Below are positions 17,453-25,759 of a stretch of DNA of 64,000 nt, one piece after another. How positions within the stretch are numbered: position 1 is the stretch's first letter; each line of letters starts with the position of its first letter. This DNA is from RYN-133 sp963754285 (GTDB lineage Bacteria; Actinomycetota; Actinomycetes; Mycobacteriales; Jatrophihabitantaceae): the NCBI GenBank assembly GCA_963754285.1, contig CAVWFN010000002.1, forward strand, positions 124,001-188,000, written 5' to 3'. Under the pieces are notes generated by a model, which saw only the letters and a list, made by a program, of their open reading frames with translations, ran no database searches and was not told the origin of the DNA. The translations under genes were made by a program, and so were the position numbers.

Positions 17453-18697
17453 CTACCCGATGCGGGCCCGTTCGTCCGACACCCAGGCGCCGAGCAGGCC
17501 GCGGTAATGCGCGATGAAGTGATCGTGCTCGTGCGCGGGGAACGTCGTGCGGACGGTGTCGACCAAGGCATGGTCGAATTCGGGCCCGGCGAAGTATTCG
17601 AGCGCGACCTCGTCCAGATGGGCGAGGCGGCTGGCGCAGAAGTCGTTGTAGCGCTCGACCTCGAAGTAGTCATCGGCAAGCGTGCGGTACGCGGCGAGCT
17701 TGTCGGCATAGCTCAGATCGTCGCGGTCGGCGATGTCGAAGTAACGCCGGGTGTCGAGGTCGTAGCGCGGACGACGGCCGGTGGTCGTGCAGAACACCGA
17801 CCATTTCACCAGCGCCTTCATCGCCCACGGGAAGTAGTAGTGCAGGCTGGTGATCGCGACGTCGGGACAGGCGTTCGCGTAGTCGATCGGGTACACGACG
17901 CCGTCCTTGATCAGCGTCTCGCAGGAGTTGAACTCCCAGCGGAAGAACGCGTTGACGAGGCGACCGATCGTGACGGTCTCGTGGCCGGTCTCGGCGTCGA
18001 GGAAGTCGTGCGATATCGAGTACCGCGCGTGCATGGGCTGGTCGGGGTCGAAGTTCATGACCATCGTCTCGGCGCCGATCGACAGGCTGCGGGCGAACAC
18101 GTCGAATCCCGAGACGGCCTTCTGCAGGTGCATCAACCGCTGCCCGGACTCGTCGTAGGCGCGGTGCAGCTCGGCGCTGTTGCGGATCTGGCTGACTCCG
18201 ACCCAGGCACCGCCGTCGTAAGGCTTCATGAAGATCGGGTAGCCGATGCGATCGGCGATGGCGTCGAGGTCGAACGAGCGGTTGTACTGCTCGGCTGTGT
18301 ACGCGTACTTCGCGTGCTCGGGCGGGTTCTTGAACGGGACGAGCACGGTGTCGGGCACGTGCAGCCCGAGGCGCATCATCGCGCAGTACGCGGCGTGCTT
18401 CTCCATGCTCTGGAACGTGAACGGACTGTTCAGCAGGTACACGTCGTCGGTGAGCGCGGCCTTCTTCAGCCATTCGCGCGGGTGGTAGTACCAGTACGCG
18501 AGGCGGTCGATGACGAGATCGTGACGAGGTTTGGCCCGCAGGTCGAACGGCTCGATCGTGACGCGTTCGGTCGCGAACCGGTGCTCGGTGTCGACGCCGT
18601 CGGTGACGGTGCCGACCCGACGAACCAGCGCTTCGAATGCAGTCGGCCAGTCCTGCTCGGTCCCGAGCAGCAATCCGATGAGATGCGACTTGCTCAC
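17453..18697 (-). CDS. orphan ATP-grasp ligase
   Basis: A 414-residue ATP-grasp-fold protein. The central segment PIFMKPYDGGAWVGV, with Lys for ATP, and later Asp/Glu/Asn residues (IDYANACPD) fit the fold. The N-terminal 100 residues resemble the pre-ATP-grasp domain of RimK/glutathione-synthase-like ligases. The start is GTG 18697 with AGGAAAG 7 bases upstream. It follows two esterase genes by 11 bases or by overlap, so the three are one unit. ATP-grasp enzymes join a carboxylate to an amine or thiol through an acyl-phosphate. The acceptor is unknown, and I see no peptide precursor, PPTase or amino-acid-forming gene nearby. Confidence 0.8.
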   Translation of the reverse strand: MSKSHLIGLLLGTEQDWPTAFEALVRRVGTVTDGVDTEHRFATERVTIEPFDLRAKPRHDLVIDRLAYWYYHPREWLKKAALTDDVYLLNSPFTFQSMEKHAAYCAMMRLGLHVPDTVLVPFKNPPEHAKYAYTAEQYNRSFDLDAIADRIGYPIFMKPYDGGAWVGVSQIRNSAELHRAYDESGQRLMHLQKAVSGFDVFARSLSIGAETMVMNFDPDQPMHARYSISHDFLDAETGHETVTIGRLVNAFFRWEFNSCETLIKDGVVYPIDYANACPDVAITSLHYYFPWAMKALVKWSVFCTTTGRRPRYDLDTRRYFDIADRDDLSYADKLAAYRTLADDYFEVERYNDFCASRLAHLDEVALEYFAGPEFDHALVDTVRTTFPAHEHDHFIAHYRGLLGAWVSDERARIG

Positions 18698-18708
18698 GAA
18701 AGTCTTTC

Positions 18709-19437
18709 CTAGCAGAAACGGGGCAGGTGATGTGCAAGCTGTCTCTGCCACGAGGGCCAATCGTGGGGTACGTCGTAGCCCCACAGGTCGAGTTCGCACT
18801 TGATGCCCTTGGCGGACAGCGCCGCGGCCAGGCGTTGTGTGCTCGGCAGGGCACCGGTCGGCGAGACCTCCCACGCGCCCTGCCCGACAACGAGCAGGAT
18901 GCTCACGCGCTCACGCAGCCAGTCGAGATGACCACCGCTCAGGTTGCCGACGTAGGCCATCGGGTTGTTGAAGTACGTCGCGTCGCCGGGTTCGCCCCAC
19001 GCGTTCCAGGTGGTCGGGTCGTAGTTGCCCGAGAAGCCCATCGCGAGCGGGAAGACGTGCGCATGCTTGAGCGCGAAGTTGACCGCGTGATAGGCGCCGA
19101 GGCTGCAGCCCAGGGTGATGATGTCGAGCTGTCCCGCGCAGTCGTCGGAGATCCAGCCGACCACGCGGCTGCGGATCCACGACTCGTAGTCGACGTGTCG
19201 GCGCGCGCGGTCTTCGATCGACACCGACCGGTCGGACCACGTCCACGAATCCGCGCTGTCGACGCAGTACAGCTTGACCCGGCCCTCGTCGATGAGCCCG
19301 GCGACGGCGTCGATCATGCCGTTGTTCTCGAAGTCCCAGGCCCGGCCCTGCTCGGACGGGAACACGAGAACGGGACGGCCGTAGTGGCCGTAGACGATCA
19401 GCGTGCCTTGGTCGAGCTCGACCTGTTCACGCCGCAC
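18709..19437 (-). CDS. esterase-family protein, alpha/beta fold
   Basis: A 242-residue esterase of the PF00756 (esterase D / antigen 85-like) superfamily. It begins MRREQVELDQGTLIVYGHYG and continues LVFPSEQGRAWDFENNGM. The nucleophile is in LGCSLGAYHA (a G-x-S-x-G elbow), and the catalytic His is probably in DVPHDWPSW near the C-terminus. There is no signal peptide. The GTG start overlaps the previous gene by 11 bases and the stop lies 11 bases before the ATP-grasp start. Some actinobacterial relatives form the same three-gene set. The substrate is unknown; it may hydrolyse an ester made or used by the ATP-grasp product. Confidence 0.82.
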   Translation of the reverse strand: MRREQVELDQGTLIVYGHYGRPVLVFPSEQGRAWDFENNGMIDAVAGLIDEGRVKLYCVDSADSWTWSDRSVSIEDRARRHVDYESWIRSRVVGWISDDCAGQLDIITLGCSLGAYHAVNFALKHAHVFPLAMGFSGNYDPTTWNAWGEPGDATYFNNPMAYVGNLSGGHLDWLRERVSILLVVGQGAWEVSPTGALPSTQRLAAALSAKGIKCELDLWGYDVPHDWPSWQRQLAHHLPRFC

Positions 19438-20497
19438 GGTCGTCGCCCGTCAGCGCGGTGATGAGCTCGGTCAGGTGCGGGTGCAGGGCGTCGCGCCAGG
19501 CGACGTAGTTGTGGGCGTCACGGACGGTGTGGAGCTCGGTGGGATAGCCGAGCTCGGTCAGCCGATGCGCCATGCGCTGATTGTTCGCGAGGTTCTCTTC
19601 GGCGATGCCGCACGTGAACACCGTCGGGACGGGCCGAGCGGCGGGCTCGTCCTGCTGCACCGCGTCGACGAACTCGGTCACCGCGCCGAATCCACTGAAG
19701 GCCGACTCCTGCCCGTCGAGGTCCGGGGTGAAGAAACTGCCGGACTGCAACAGCAGGCCGTCGAACGCCGCGGGCTGGGTGCAGTGCGCGTGCAGCATGG
19801 CCAGCGCGCCGAGACTGACGCCGACCCCGATGCGCACGCTCGCCGCGGGCAGTGCCGGAAGCACGCCCGACACAAGCGTGCTCGCATAGTCAGGGTTGGC
19901 CGAGTACCACTCGTTACGTTCGCCGGGCGAGAGCAGTGCGACCCGGAGCGGCGGCAACGCGTCGGCGGCGATCATCGCGGCGAGGTAGTGGACGAAGCCG
20001 CCGAGCGAGGCGAACTCAGGGCCGTCGTGCACGACGAGCAGCGGCGCAGGCTCGGCATCGTCGAGACCGTCGGGCGTCCAGAGCGAACCGGTGATCGCGC
20101 TGTCGAGCAGGGGAGCCTCGACCTCGAAGTCGTGCGCGCTGCCGGGCACACCGGGCGCGGACAGCCATTGCGGTGCGACGTAGTCGGGGAACTCGAGCAC
20201 CGACTTGTCACCGAACGCGCCAGGAGCACGCAGCGGATTCGCCGGATCGGTGATGGTGCTGCGGTGCCCGTTCGCGTCCTCGACCTCGAACAGGTACTCC
20301 ATGCGGTCGACCGGCGGCCGCGGGATCTGCAACCACCACTGCGTGCGTTCGCGGGTGAACGCGAGTCCGCCGAGCCCGAGATCCTGTTGGAGGCGCACGC
20401 CGGCCAGGCGCCGGTAACGATCGGCGAGGACGAAGACGACGGCGTGCTCGTCGATCACCGGACCGGCAGAAGCGGTGGTCGGCATGGCGCTGGACAC
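19427..20497 (-). CDS. enterochelin-esterase-like alpha/beta hydrolase
   Basis: A 356-residue protein with an N-terminal beta-sandwich (about 1-105), as in Fes-type enterochelin esterases, and a C-terminal PF00756 esterase domain. The nucleophile motif is GVSLGALAM, and the late His is in DAHNYVAWRD. I start it at GTG 20497, which follows TAAGTT by 7 bases (leaderless); ATG 20485 is the alternative. It leads the minus-strand run and is divergent from the DUF3097 gene. There are no siderophore genes in the window, so a role in ferric-siderophore cleavage is only a family-level guess. Confidence 0.82.
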   Translation of the reverse strand: MSSAMPTTASAGPVIDEHAVVFVLADRYRRLAGVRLQQDLGLGGLAFTRERTQWWLQIPRPPVDRMEYLFEVEDANGHRSTITDPANPLRAPGAFGDKSVLEFPDYVAPQWLSAPGVPGSAHDFEVEAPLLDSAITGSLWTPDGLDDAEPAPLLVVHDGPEFASLGGFVHYLAAMIAADALPPLRVALLSPGERNEWYSANPDYASTLVSGVLPALPAASVRIGVGVSLGALAMLHAHCTQPAAFDGLLLQSGSFFTPDLDGQESAFSGFGAVTEFVDAVQQDEPAARPVPTVFTCGIAEENLANNQRMAHRLTELGYPTELHTVRDAHNYVAWRDALHPHLTELITALTGDDRAA

Positions 20498-20547
20498 GTT
20501 GTCGAACTTACTGGGCGCGCCTGGCAAACCCGTGCAGCTGCGCCACC

Positions 20548-20553
20548 TAGCGT
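20548..20553 (+). promoter_or_regulatory. -10 hexamer TAGCGT of a leaderless DUF3097 gene
   Basis: TAGCGT, 7 bases, then ATG 20561. On the other strand TAAGTT (20505-20510) serves the divergent esterase at 20497. Confidence 0.5.
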
Positions 20554-20560
20554 GCGAGCA

Positions 20561-21391
20561 ATGCGTTACGGGAACGACGTGCTGTCCGAGCCGTCGCGGC
20601 GTCGAGTTGCGGAAGTGCCGGCCGAGATCGATCTCGTGGTCGAGACCGCCGACGGGCGCTTCTGCGGCGCGGTGGTCGGTGTCGGACGCGCCGTCGACAG
20701 CGGCGAGAAGCGCGACACCGTCGTGCTCGAGGACCGCCACGGCAAGCGGCGCGAGTTCCCGATGCTGCCGGCGTCTTTCCTGCTCGACGGGCGTCCGGTG
20801 ACGCTGATCCGTCCGGTCGCCGCACCCGCGGCGAAGACGGCGCGCGCCAAGACGGCGTCCGGCTCCTACGTGGTCGCGGGGGCGAAGGCGCGCGTGGCCC
20901 GCGAGAGTCGCATCTGGGTCGAGGGGATCCACGACGCGGCCCTGCTGGAGCGGATCTGGGGCGACGATCTTCGGGTCGAAGGCGTCGTCGTCGAACCGCT
21001 CGACGGCATCGACCACCTGGCCGAGTACACCCGGGCGTTCGGCCCCGGACCGCAGCGCCGTGTCGGCGTGCTCGTCGACCATCTCGTCGCCGGTTCGAAG
21101 GAGACCCGTATCGCCGCGGAGGTGCGCCGCTCGCCGCACGTCCTGGTGACGGGCCACCCGTACGTCGACGTGTGGCAGGCGGTGAAGCCGACCGCCGTCG
21201 GCATCGCCGAGTGGCCCGACGTCCCCCGTGGCGTCGATTGGAAGCAGGGCGTGTGCGCCGCGCTCGGGGTGAGCGATCCACGCGAGCTGTGGCGGCGCGT
21301 GCTCGCGAGCGTCGACAGTTTCGCCGATGTCGAGGTGCCGTTGCTGCGCGCTGTGGAAGAGCTGATCGACTTCGTGACCGCCACCCCCTGA
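20561..21391 (+). CDS. DUF3097 family protein (Toprim-like)
   Basis: A 276-residue member of DUF3097, a family restricted to Actinobacteria. Residues about 25-85 form a beta-rich N-terminal domain. From about 105 on there is a Toprim-like pattern: the acidic residue in IWVEGIHDAALLERIWG and the acidic cluster in VGVLVDHLVAGSKE. Toprim domains bind metal and act in nucleases, primases and topoisomerases, so a nucleic-acid function is plausible but unproven. The ATG is fixed by TAGCGT-N7. A large palindrome begins 10 bases after the stop. Confidence 0.85.
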   Translation: MRYGNDVLSEPSRRRVAEVPAEIDLVVETADGRFCGAVVGVGRAVDSGEKRDTVVLEDRHGKRREFPMLPASFLLDGRPVTLIRPVAAPAAKTARAKTASGSYVVAGAKARVARESRIWVEGIHDAALLERIWGDDLRVEGVVVEPLDGIDHLAEYTRAFGPGPQRRVGVLVDHLVAGSKETRIAAEVRRSPHVLVTGHPYVDVWQAVKPTAVGIAEWPDVPRGVDWKQGVCAALGVSDPRELWRRVLASVDSFADVEVPLLRAVEELIDFVTATP

Positions 21392-21400
21392 CCCACCGAC

Positions 21401-21462
21401 AGTGGTCAGTTTCGGCCTCAGTGGTCAGTTGCAACTGACCACTGAGGCCGAAACTGACCACT
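21401..21462. repeat. palindromic dispersed repeat, copy 1
   Basis: A perfect 31-bp inverted repeat with no spacer. Each arm contains two AGTGGTCAGTT copies separated by TCGGCCTC. A second copy with the same design lies at 36628-36689. It sits between DUF3097 and nfeD and could fold into a very stable hairpin and act as a terminator, or be a small REP/MITE-like element. Confidence 0.85.
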
Positions 21463-21491
21463 CTTGTGGGTGGGGGTGTCACTATGAACTC

Positions 21492-21935
21492 ATGCCAGCT
21501 TGGTTGGTGTGGTTGATCATCGGCGGGATCTTCGCCGGCGGCGAGGCCGTGACGGGCACCTTCGTGCTGCTCATGATGTCCGGCGGCGCGGTCGGCGGTG
21601 CTGTGACCGCAGCAATCGGTGGTCCGCTGCTCGCCCAAGTGATCGTCTCCATCGTCGTCACCATCGGTCTCGTCTGGCTCGTCCGTCCGGTCGCGATCCG
21701 GCACCTGAATCCGGGGCCGGCCGCGATCACCGGATCCGAGGCCCTGGTCGGTCGCGACGCTGTCGTGCTGCACGAAGTGACTCGAGACGGTGGCCGGGTG
21801 CGCCTCAACGGCGCCGAATGGTCGGCCCGGTCGAAGGACCCGGCGCAACAACTTCCCGCCGGAACGCGGGTATCGGTCATCGCCATCGACGGCGCGACCG
21901 CAGTGGTCTGGAAAGACCCGTTCGGAGGGGAGTGA
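21492..21935 (+). CDS. NfeD-family membrane protein
   Basis: A 147-residue NfeD1b-type protein: three hydrophobic segments (about 5-25, 28-48, 52-72) followed by an OB-fold domain (about 80-147). The truncated ClpP-like protease domain of long NfeD proteins is absent. NfeD-SPFH pairs are conserved in bacteria, where the NfeD OB domain is thought to contact the stomatin partner in membrane microdomains. The SPFH gene starts 7 bases downstream, so they form an operon, matching Rv1487-Rv1488. CACTAT with 6 bases to the ATG is a possible leaderless -10. Confidence 0.9.
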   Translation: MPAWLVWLIIGGIFAGGEAVTGTFVLLMMSGGAVGGAVTAAIGGPLLAQVIVSIVVTIGLVWLVRPVAIRHLNPGPAAITGSEALVGRDAVVLHEVTRDGGRVRLNGAEWSARSKDPAQQLPAGTRVSVIAIDGATAVVWKDPFGGE

Positions 21936-21942
21936 TGCATCG

Positions 21943-23172
21943 ATGAACCCAGGTGCAATTGCCGCGATCGTGGTGGCAGTGGTCGTGCTGTTCATCATCA
22001 TCCGGATGGTGCGCATCGTGCCGCAGGCGCGGGCAGCGGTGATCGAGCGGCTCGGACGATACGTGCGTACGCAGAACGCCGGTCTCACCCTTCTGCTGCC
22101 GTTCGTCGACCGCATGCGCCCGCTCATCGACCTGCGCGAGCAGGTCGTCAGCTTCCCGCCGCAACCGGTGATCACCTCAGACAACCTGACCGTCGGTGTC
22201 GACTCGGTCATCTACTTCCAGGTGACCGACCCCAGGGCCGCGTCCTACGAGATCCAGAACTACATCCAGGCCGTCGAGCAGCTGACGATCACCACTCTGC
22301 GAAACGTGATCGGTTCGTTGAACCTCGAGCAGGCACTGACGAGCCGCGACTCCATCAACAGTCAGTTGCGCGGGGTGCTCGACGAGGCGACCGGGCCGTG
22401 GGGCATCCGGGTGGCGCGAGTCGAGATCAAGGCGATCGATCCGCCGCCGTCCATTCAGGACGCGATGGAGAAGCAGATGCGCGCCGACCGCGACAAGCGC
22501 GCGATCATCCTGTCCGCCGAGGGTCAGCGCGAAGCGGCGATCAAGAGTGCCGAGGGCCAGAAGGCGGCGCAGATCCTTGCCGCCGAAGGCGAGAAGCAGG
22601 CCGCGATCCTGTCGGCCGAGGCCGAACGACAGTCAAGAATCCTGAAGGCCGAGGGCGAGCGTGCCGCTCGGTATCTGGCCGCCCAGGGGCAGGCGAAGGC
22701 TATCGAGACGACGTTCGGCGCGATCCACGCTGCCAAGCCCGACCCGGCGCTGCTGGCCTACCAATACCTGCAGACGCTGCCGCAGATCGCGCAGGGCGAC
22801 GCGAACAAGATGTGGATCGTGCCCAGCGAGTTCAGCAAGGCGCTCGAAGGGTTGTCGAAGCTCACCGGGGGCGAGGGCGACGACGTGCCGTCGTGGCTCA
22901 ACCAGACCGGCACTGACTTCGCCCCGAGCGCCGAACTCGACACCTCGTCGTGGTTCGACTCGAGCCTGCCGCCGGCTGCCGCGCAACCCGAGGCGGTGAA
23001 CCTGCGCGCGTCCGACGACGATCCGGAGTCCGTCGAGGCGCATCAAGGGATGGACGACGGCGCGCCGGTACCGAAGGTGCCCCAGGTGCCACAGGTGCCA
23101 CCGCTGTCGAAGGCGATCGAGGAAGCCCGCTCGCTTCCGGACGAGATCCCGACGACAGATCCGCCGGACTAG
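21943..23172 (+). CDS. SPFH/Band 7 (stomatin-like, QmcA) protein
   Basis: A 409-residue membrane-anchored protein. The hydrophobic anchor is at about 4-22, the SPFH domain at about 25-190 (VPQARAAVIERLGRY), and a Glu/Ala-rich coiled coil with AEGE/AEGQ repeats at about 185-260. A disordered acidic and Pro/Val-rich tail at about 310-409 includes three tandem VP-x-VP units. Members oligomerise into rings or cages around membrane proteases in lipid microdomains. The NfeD partner is just upstream. The stop overlaps the convergent acetyltransferase stop by a shared CTAG. The long tail is an actinobacterial elaboration. Confidence 0.93.
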   Translation: MNPGAIAAIVVAVVVLFIIIRMVRIVPQARAAVIERLGRYVRTQNAGLTLLLPFVDRMRPLIDLREQVVSFPPQPVITSDNLTVGVDSVIYFQVTDPRAASYEIQNYIQAVEQLTITTLRNVIGSLNLEQALTSRDSINSQLRGVLDEATGPWGIRVARVEIKAIDPPPSIQDAMEKQMRADRDKRAIILSAEGQREAAIKSAEGQKAAQILAAEGEKQAAILSAEAERQSRILKAEGERAARYLAAQGQAKAIETTFGAIHAAKPDPALLAYQYLQTLPQIAQGDANKMWIVPSEFSKALEGLSKLTGGEGDDVPSWLNQTGTDFAPSAELDTSSWFDSSLPPAAAQPEAVNLRASDDDPESVEAHQGMDDGAPVPKVPQVPQVPPLSKAIEEARSLPDEIPTTDPPD

Positions 23173-24423
23173 AAACCCGTTCCGTTGTACGGCGGACGGG
23201 CCGTCGCGAGCATCGCGTCCAGGCGCGCCAATGCGTGCGGCGTGTGTTCGTCGACACCGCCCGCCACAGCCAGCGCCCGCAGGGTGTGGCCGCCGAGGTA
23301 GGCCGATGCGAGCTGTCGCTGCCCGAGCGTGAGATCCGCGCTCTCGGTCGTTCGCGTGCAGGTCGCCGCACCGGACTCGTCGGCATCGAGCGCGTACCGT
23401 CCGGCAGCGAAGCCACCGGCGTCCGGGTCGACCACCTCGACAACGACGCGGCCGGGGAGCGGCATAGCCCCGCGCCTCGAACGCGGCCGGCAGGTCGAGG
23501 ATGCGCAGCCACAGGTCGTCGACCACCTCGGTCTGCGTCAGCGCGCGACCGTCACCGATCAGCCACCGGGCCGGTTCGTCGATGGGCCGCTCGCCGAGCA
23601 GGATCTCGTCGACGACATCCAAGGCGGACAGGTACGCGAACAGGTTGCGGTACGCGGTCGGCGACGCAGCCACGAACTGGAGCAGCTTCACCGAGCCCAG
23701 CGTGCCGTTGAGGGACATCTCGCGGCCGGGACGCCAGCACAGGAATCCGTCCGGGCCGTCGTCGGATTCGTGCAGGATCCAGGTGCCGCGGTTGTCGGGC
23801 AACGGCGCGAAGCCGTCCTGGCCGAGCCGTCGCGGCCACCAGGTGCCGGTGCGGTTGATTCCACCGGGCAGTTGCGCACGCTCCCGGTCGTAGATCGCCT
23901 CGGCGAACTCGATGAGTTCGTCTGGTTCGACCTGCCGGACGAACCCGGTGGGCGCGGGTTGCATCGCCGCCCCGGTGCGACGCGTGTGATAGGTGTACTC
24001 GGCGGCCCAGGTGGCGGGCGCGTACCCGAACCGTCCGTAGATCTGCCACTCGGCCGCTATGAGGATCGATACGGCGTCGCCACGGTCCTTCGCCTCGTGC
24101 AGCGAGTCGGTGAGCATCTTCGTGAGCAGGCCTCGGCGCCGGTGCGTGGCGGCGACCGTCACAGCCGTCAATGCGTCGGACGCTACGGACGCGGTCGTGC
24201 CGTCGACACCCGGGACGGTCAGCCGGCTGGCGTCGGTCGCCAATGTGGCGACCCACCGGCCGCGATCACGCACGCCCCAGGTGCGCACCTCGTCCCAATC
24301 GCGCGTCCACCGATCGAGGCGCAGTGGGAAGTTCTCGTCCCACGGCGTGCCGAGCAAGGTGGTGGCCAGCGCGGTCAACCAGCCTGCGGCGTCATCGACG
24401 TGGACCGGGTGGACGATCTCCAT
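23169..24423 (-). pseudogene. Eis-like GNAT acetyltransferase with a frameshift
   Basis: This is a homolog of the Eis N-acetyltransferase family (GNAT plus SCP2-like C-terminal domain), split between two frames. The N-terminal 320 residues run from ATG 24423 and include the acetyl-CoA loop VAATHRRRGLLTKML. The C-terminal 98 residues (GRVVVEVVDPDAGG and onward to ARPPYNGTGF) run in the +1 frame to the stop at 23169. The switch falls near 23460-23466. Together they give about 418 residues, the normal Eis length, and both halves keep family features. An extra base or two missing bases there would explain it. It is either a real pseudogene or a sequencing/assembly error; in-frame reading past the break gives Arg/Gly-rich nonsense. 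ATGs or ribosome sites for a separate C-terminal protein are not convincing. Confidence 0.75.
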
Positions 24424-24920
24424 GTCGGCCCACGATGCCAGTGCCCGCTGCCGGCGTCACCCGAATTGCAGCACTGATCCATGTGGTGACCCGGGAGTCA
24501 TCTGCCGCATCACTGATGCACTCCGCTCGGGTCCGTGACGCCCGCAGCACTTTGCACCCAGCAATGTCGTGAGCGCGCCCCTGCAGGCGCCCCGCAGCGA
24601 CATTGCCGCATGCAAAGTCGCCAACCAGCGACATTGCCGGATGCAAAGTCGGGGGCCCAGCGCCGATTCGAAACTGGATCACTGATCCATATGGTGACCC
24701 TGGAGTCATCTGCCGCATCACTGATGGACTCCGCTCGGGTCCGTGACGCCCGCAGCACTTTGCACCCAGCAATGTCGTGAGCACGCCCCTGCACGCGCCC
24801 CGCAGCGACATTGCCACATGCAAAGTCGCCAACCGGCGACATTGCCGCATGCAAAGTCGCCGACCAGCGTCGTTGCCGCATGCAAAGTCCCCGACCAGCG
24901 ACAGCGTCAGCCGACCGCGG
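24424..24920. repeat. intergenic tandem-repeat island
   Basis: This 497-base gap has no gene. A 208-base segment is tandemly duplicated: the unit that starts ACTGATCCATxTGGTGACC begins at 24473 and again at 24681. Each unit contains an inverted and then direct copies of a 31-bp sub-repeat with the core CGACATTGCCGCATGCAAAG. Direct sub-repeats start at 24597, 24628, 24805, 24836 and 24867, plus a fragment at 24898. The inverted copy lies at about 24548-24571 and again 208 bases later. All six frames are open in parts, but the translations are just repeats. Confidence 0.88.
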
Positions 24921-25736
24921 TCACAGCCAGCTGATGTGCGACTTCAGGTAGATGTAGCCGACGAAGCTGAAGGCGTCGAGCAGGAAGTGCGCGATCACGA
25001 GCGGGACGACCCGGTTCGTGCGCTGGAACCACCAGCCGAAGATCAGCCCCATGACGAGGTTGCCGACGAAACCGCCGATGCCCTGATACAGGTGGTAGCT
25101 GCCGCGCAGCAGTGCCGACGCGCTCAGCGCGCGTTCCTTCGTCCAGCCGACCTGGCGTAGCCGCGTCAGCATGAACGCGACGACGACGATCTCTTCGGCG
25201 AAGCCGTTCTGGAACGCCGACAACAGCAGGTACGGCACGCGGTACCAGACGTCGGGGAAGTCGACGACGTCGAGCGATGCGTTCACCCCGGCGCGGTGTG
25301 CGAAGTACACGAGCGCGAGACCCGGAATCCCGATCAGCGCGAGGAAGCCGACACCCTGCAGCGATTCGAGACGAAGGCGCCGGCGGTCGAAGCCCACACC
25401 GAAGCCGCGTCCGCCCGGGTACCGCGCAAGCAGGACGAGCGCGAGCAACGGGGGAGCGAACCCGTGCAGAAGGTCGGCCAGATCGTCGAGCAGGTCGAGC
25501 CACGGATAGGTCGTCTGCGCACCACTGACGATCGTGGTCGTCGACGCACCGATGCCGCCCTGGATCGTCCACTCGGCGCGGATGAAGGACAGCAGCGCGG
25601 TAATCCCCGACAGCCCGAGGGAGACGCCGAGAACAGCGAGCAGTTCCAGGCCGGGGCGTTCACGCGGACGCGGCTGGTCAGAGTCCGGCTCGGACTCCGG
25701 CGAGGTGTCGACCTCGGCGTCGCGTACTGCGCTCAC
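24921..25736 (-). CDS. CPBP-family (Abi) intramembrane protease-like protein
   Basis: A 271-residue membrane protein with about eight hydrophobic segments after a disordered acidic N-terminus (about 1-28). The CPBP/Rce1 motifs are present: AEEIVVV near residue 185, a His in LLRGSYHLYQG, and IAHFLLDAF. The Arg of the usual EExxxR is replaced by Val, a variant common among actinobacterial members. The family includes glutamic-type prenyl-protein proteases and bacteriocin self-immunity proteins. I start it at GTG 25736, preceded by CACACT and 7 bases. No bacteriocin gene is nearby. Confidence 0.85.
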   Translation of the reverse strand: MSAVRDAEVDTSPESEPDSDQPRPRERPGLELLAVLGVSLGLSGITALLSFIRAEWTIQGGIGASTTTIVSGAQTTYPWLDLLDDLADLLHGFAPPLLALVLLARYPGGRGFGVGFDRRRLRLESLQGVGFLALIGIPGLALVYFAHRAGVNASLDVVDFPDVWYRVPYLLLSAFQNGFAEEIVVVAFMLTRLRQVGWTKERALSASALLRGSYHLYQGIGGFVGNLVMGLIFGWWFQRTNRVVPLVIAHFLLDAFSFVGYIYLKSHISWL

Positions 25737-25759
25737 GGCACCCAGTGTGCGCGTAGCGG

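Noticed and set aside
17453..20497. Calling the ATP-grasp unit a siderophore or peptide cluster
   Set aside because: There is no synthetase, precursor, transporter or iron-regulator site; the evidence supports only an unknown pathway.
23460..23470. Programmed frameshift in the Eis-like gene
   Set aside because: No slippery heptamer and no downstream pseudoknot are obvious; mutation or sequencing error is simpler.
24597..24910. CRISPR-like array of 31-bp repeats
   Set aside because: The repeats abut with no unique spacers, differ by point changes, and no cas gene is nearby. It is a tandem repeat.
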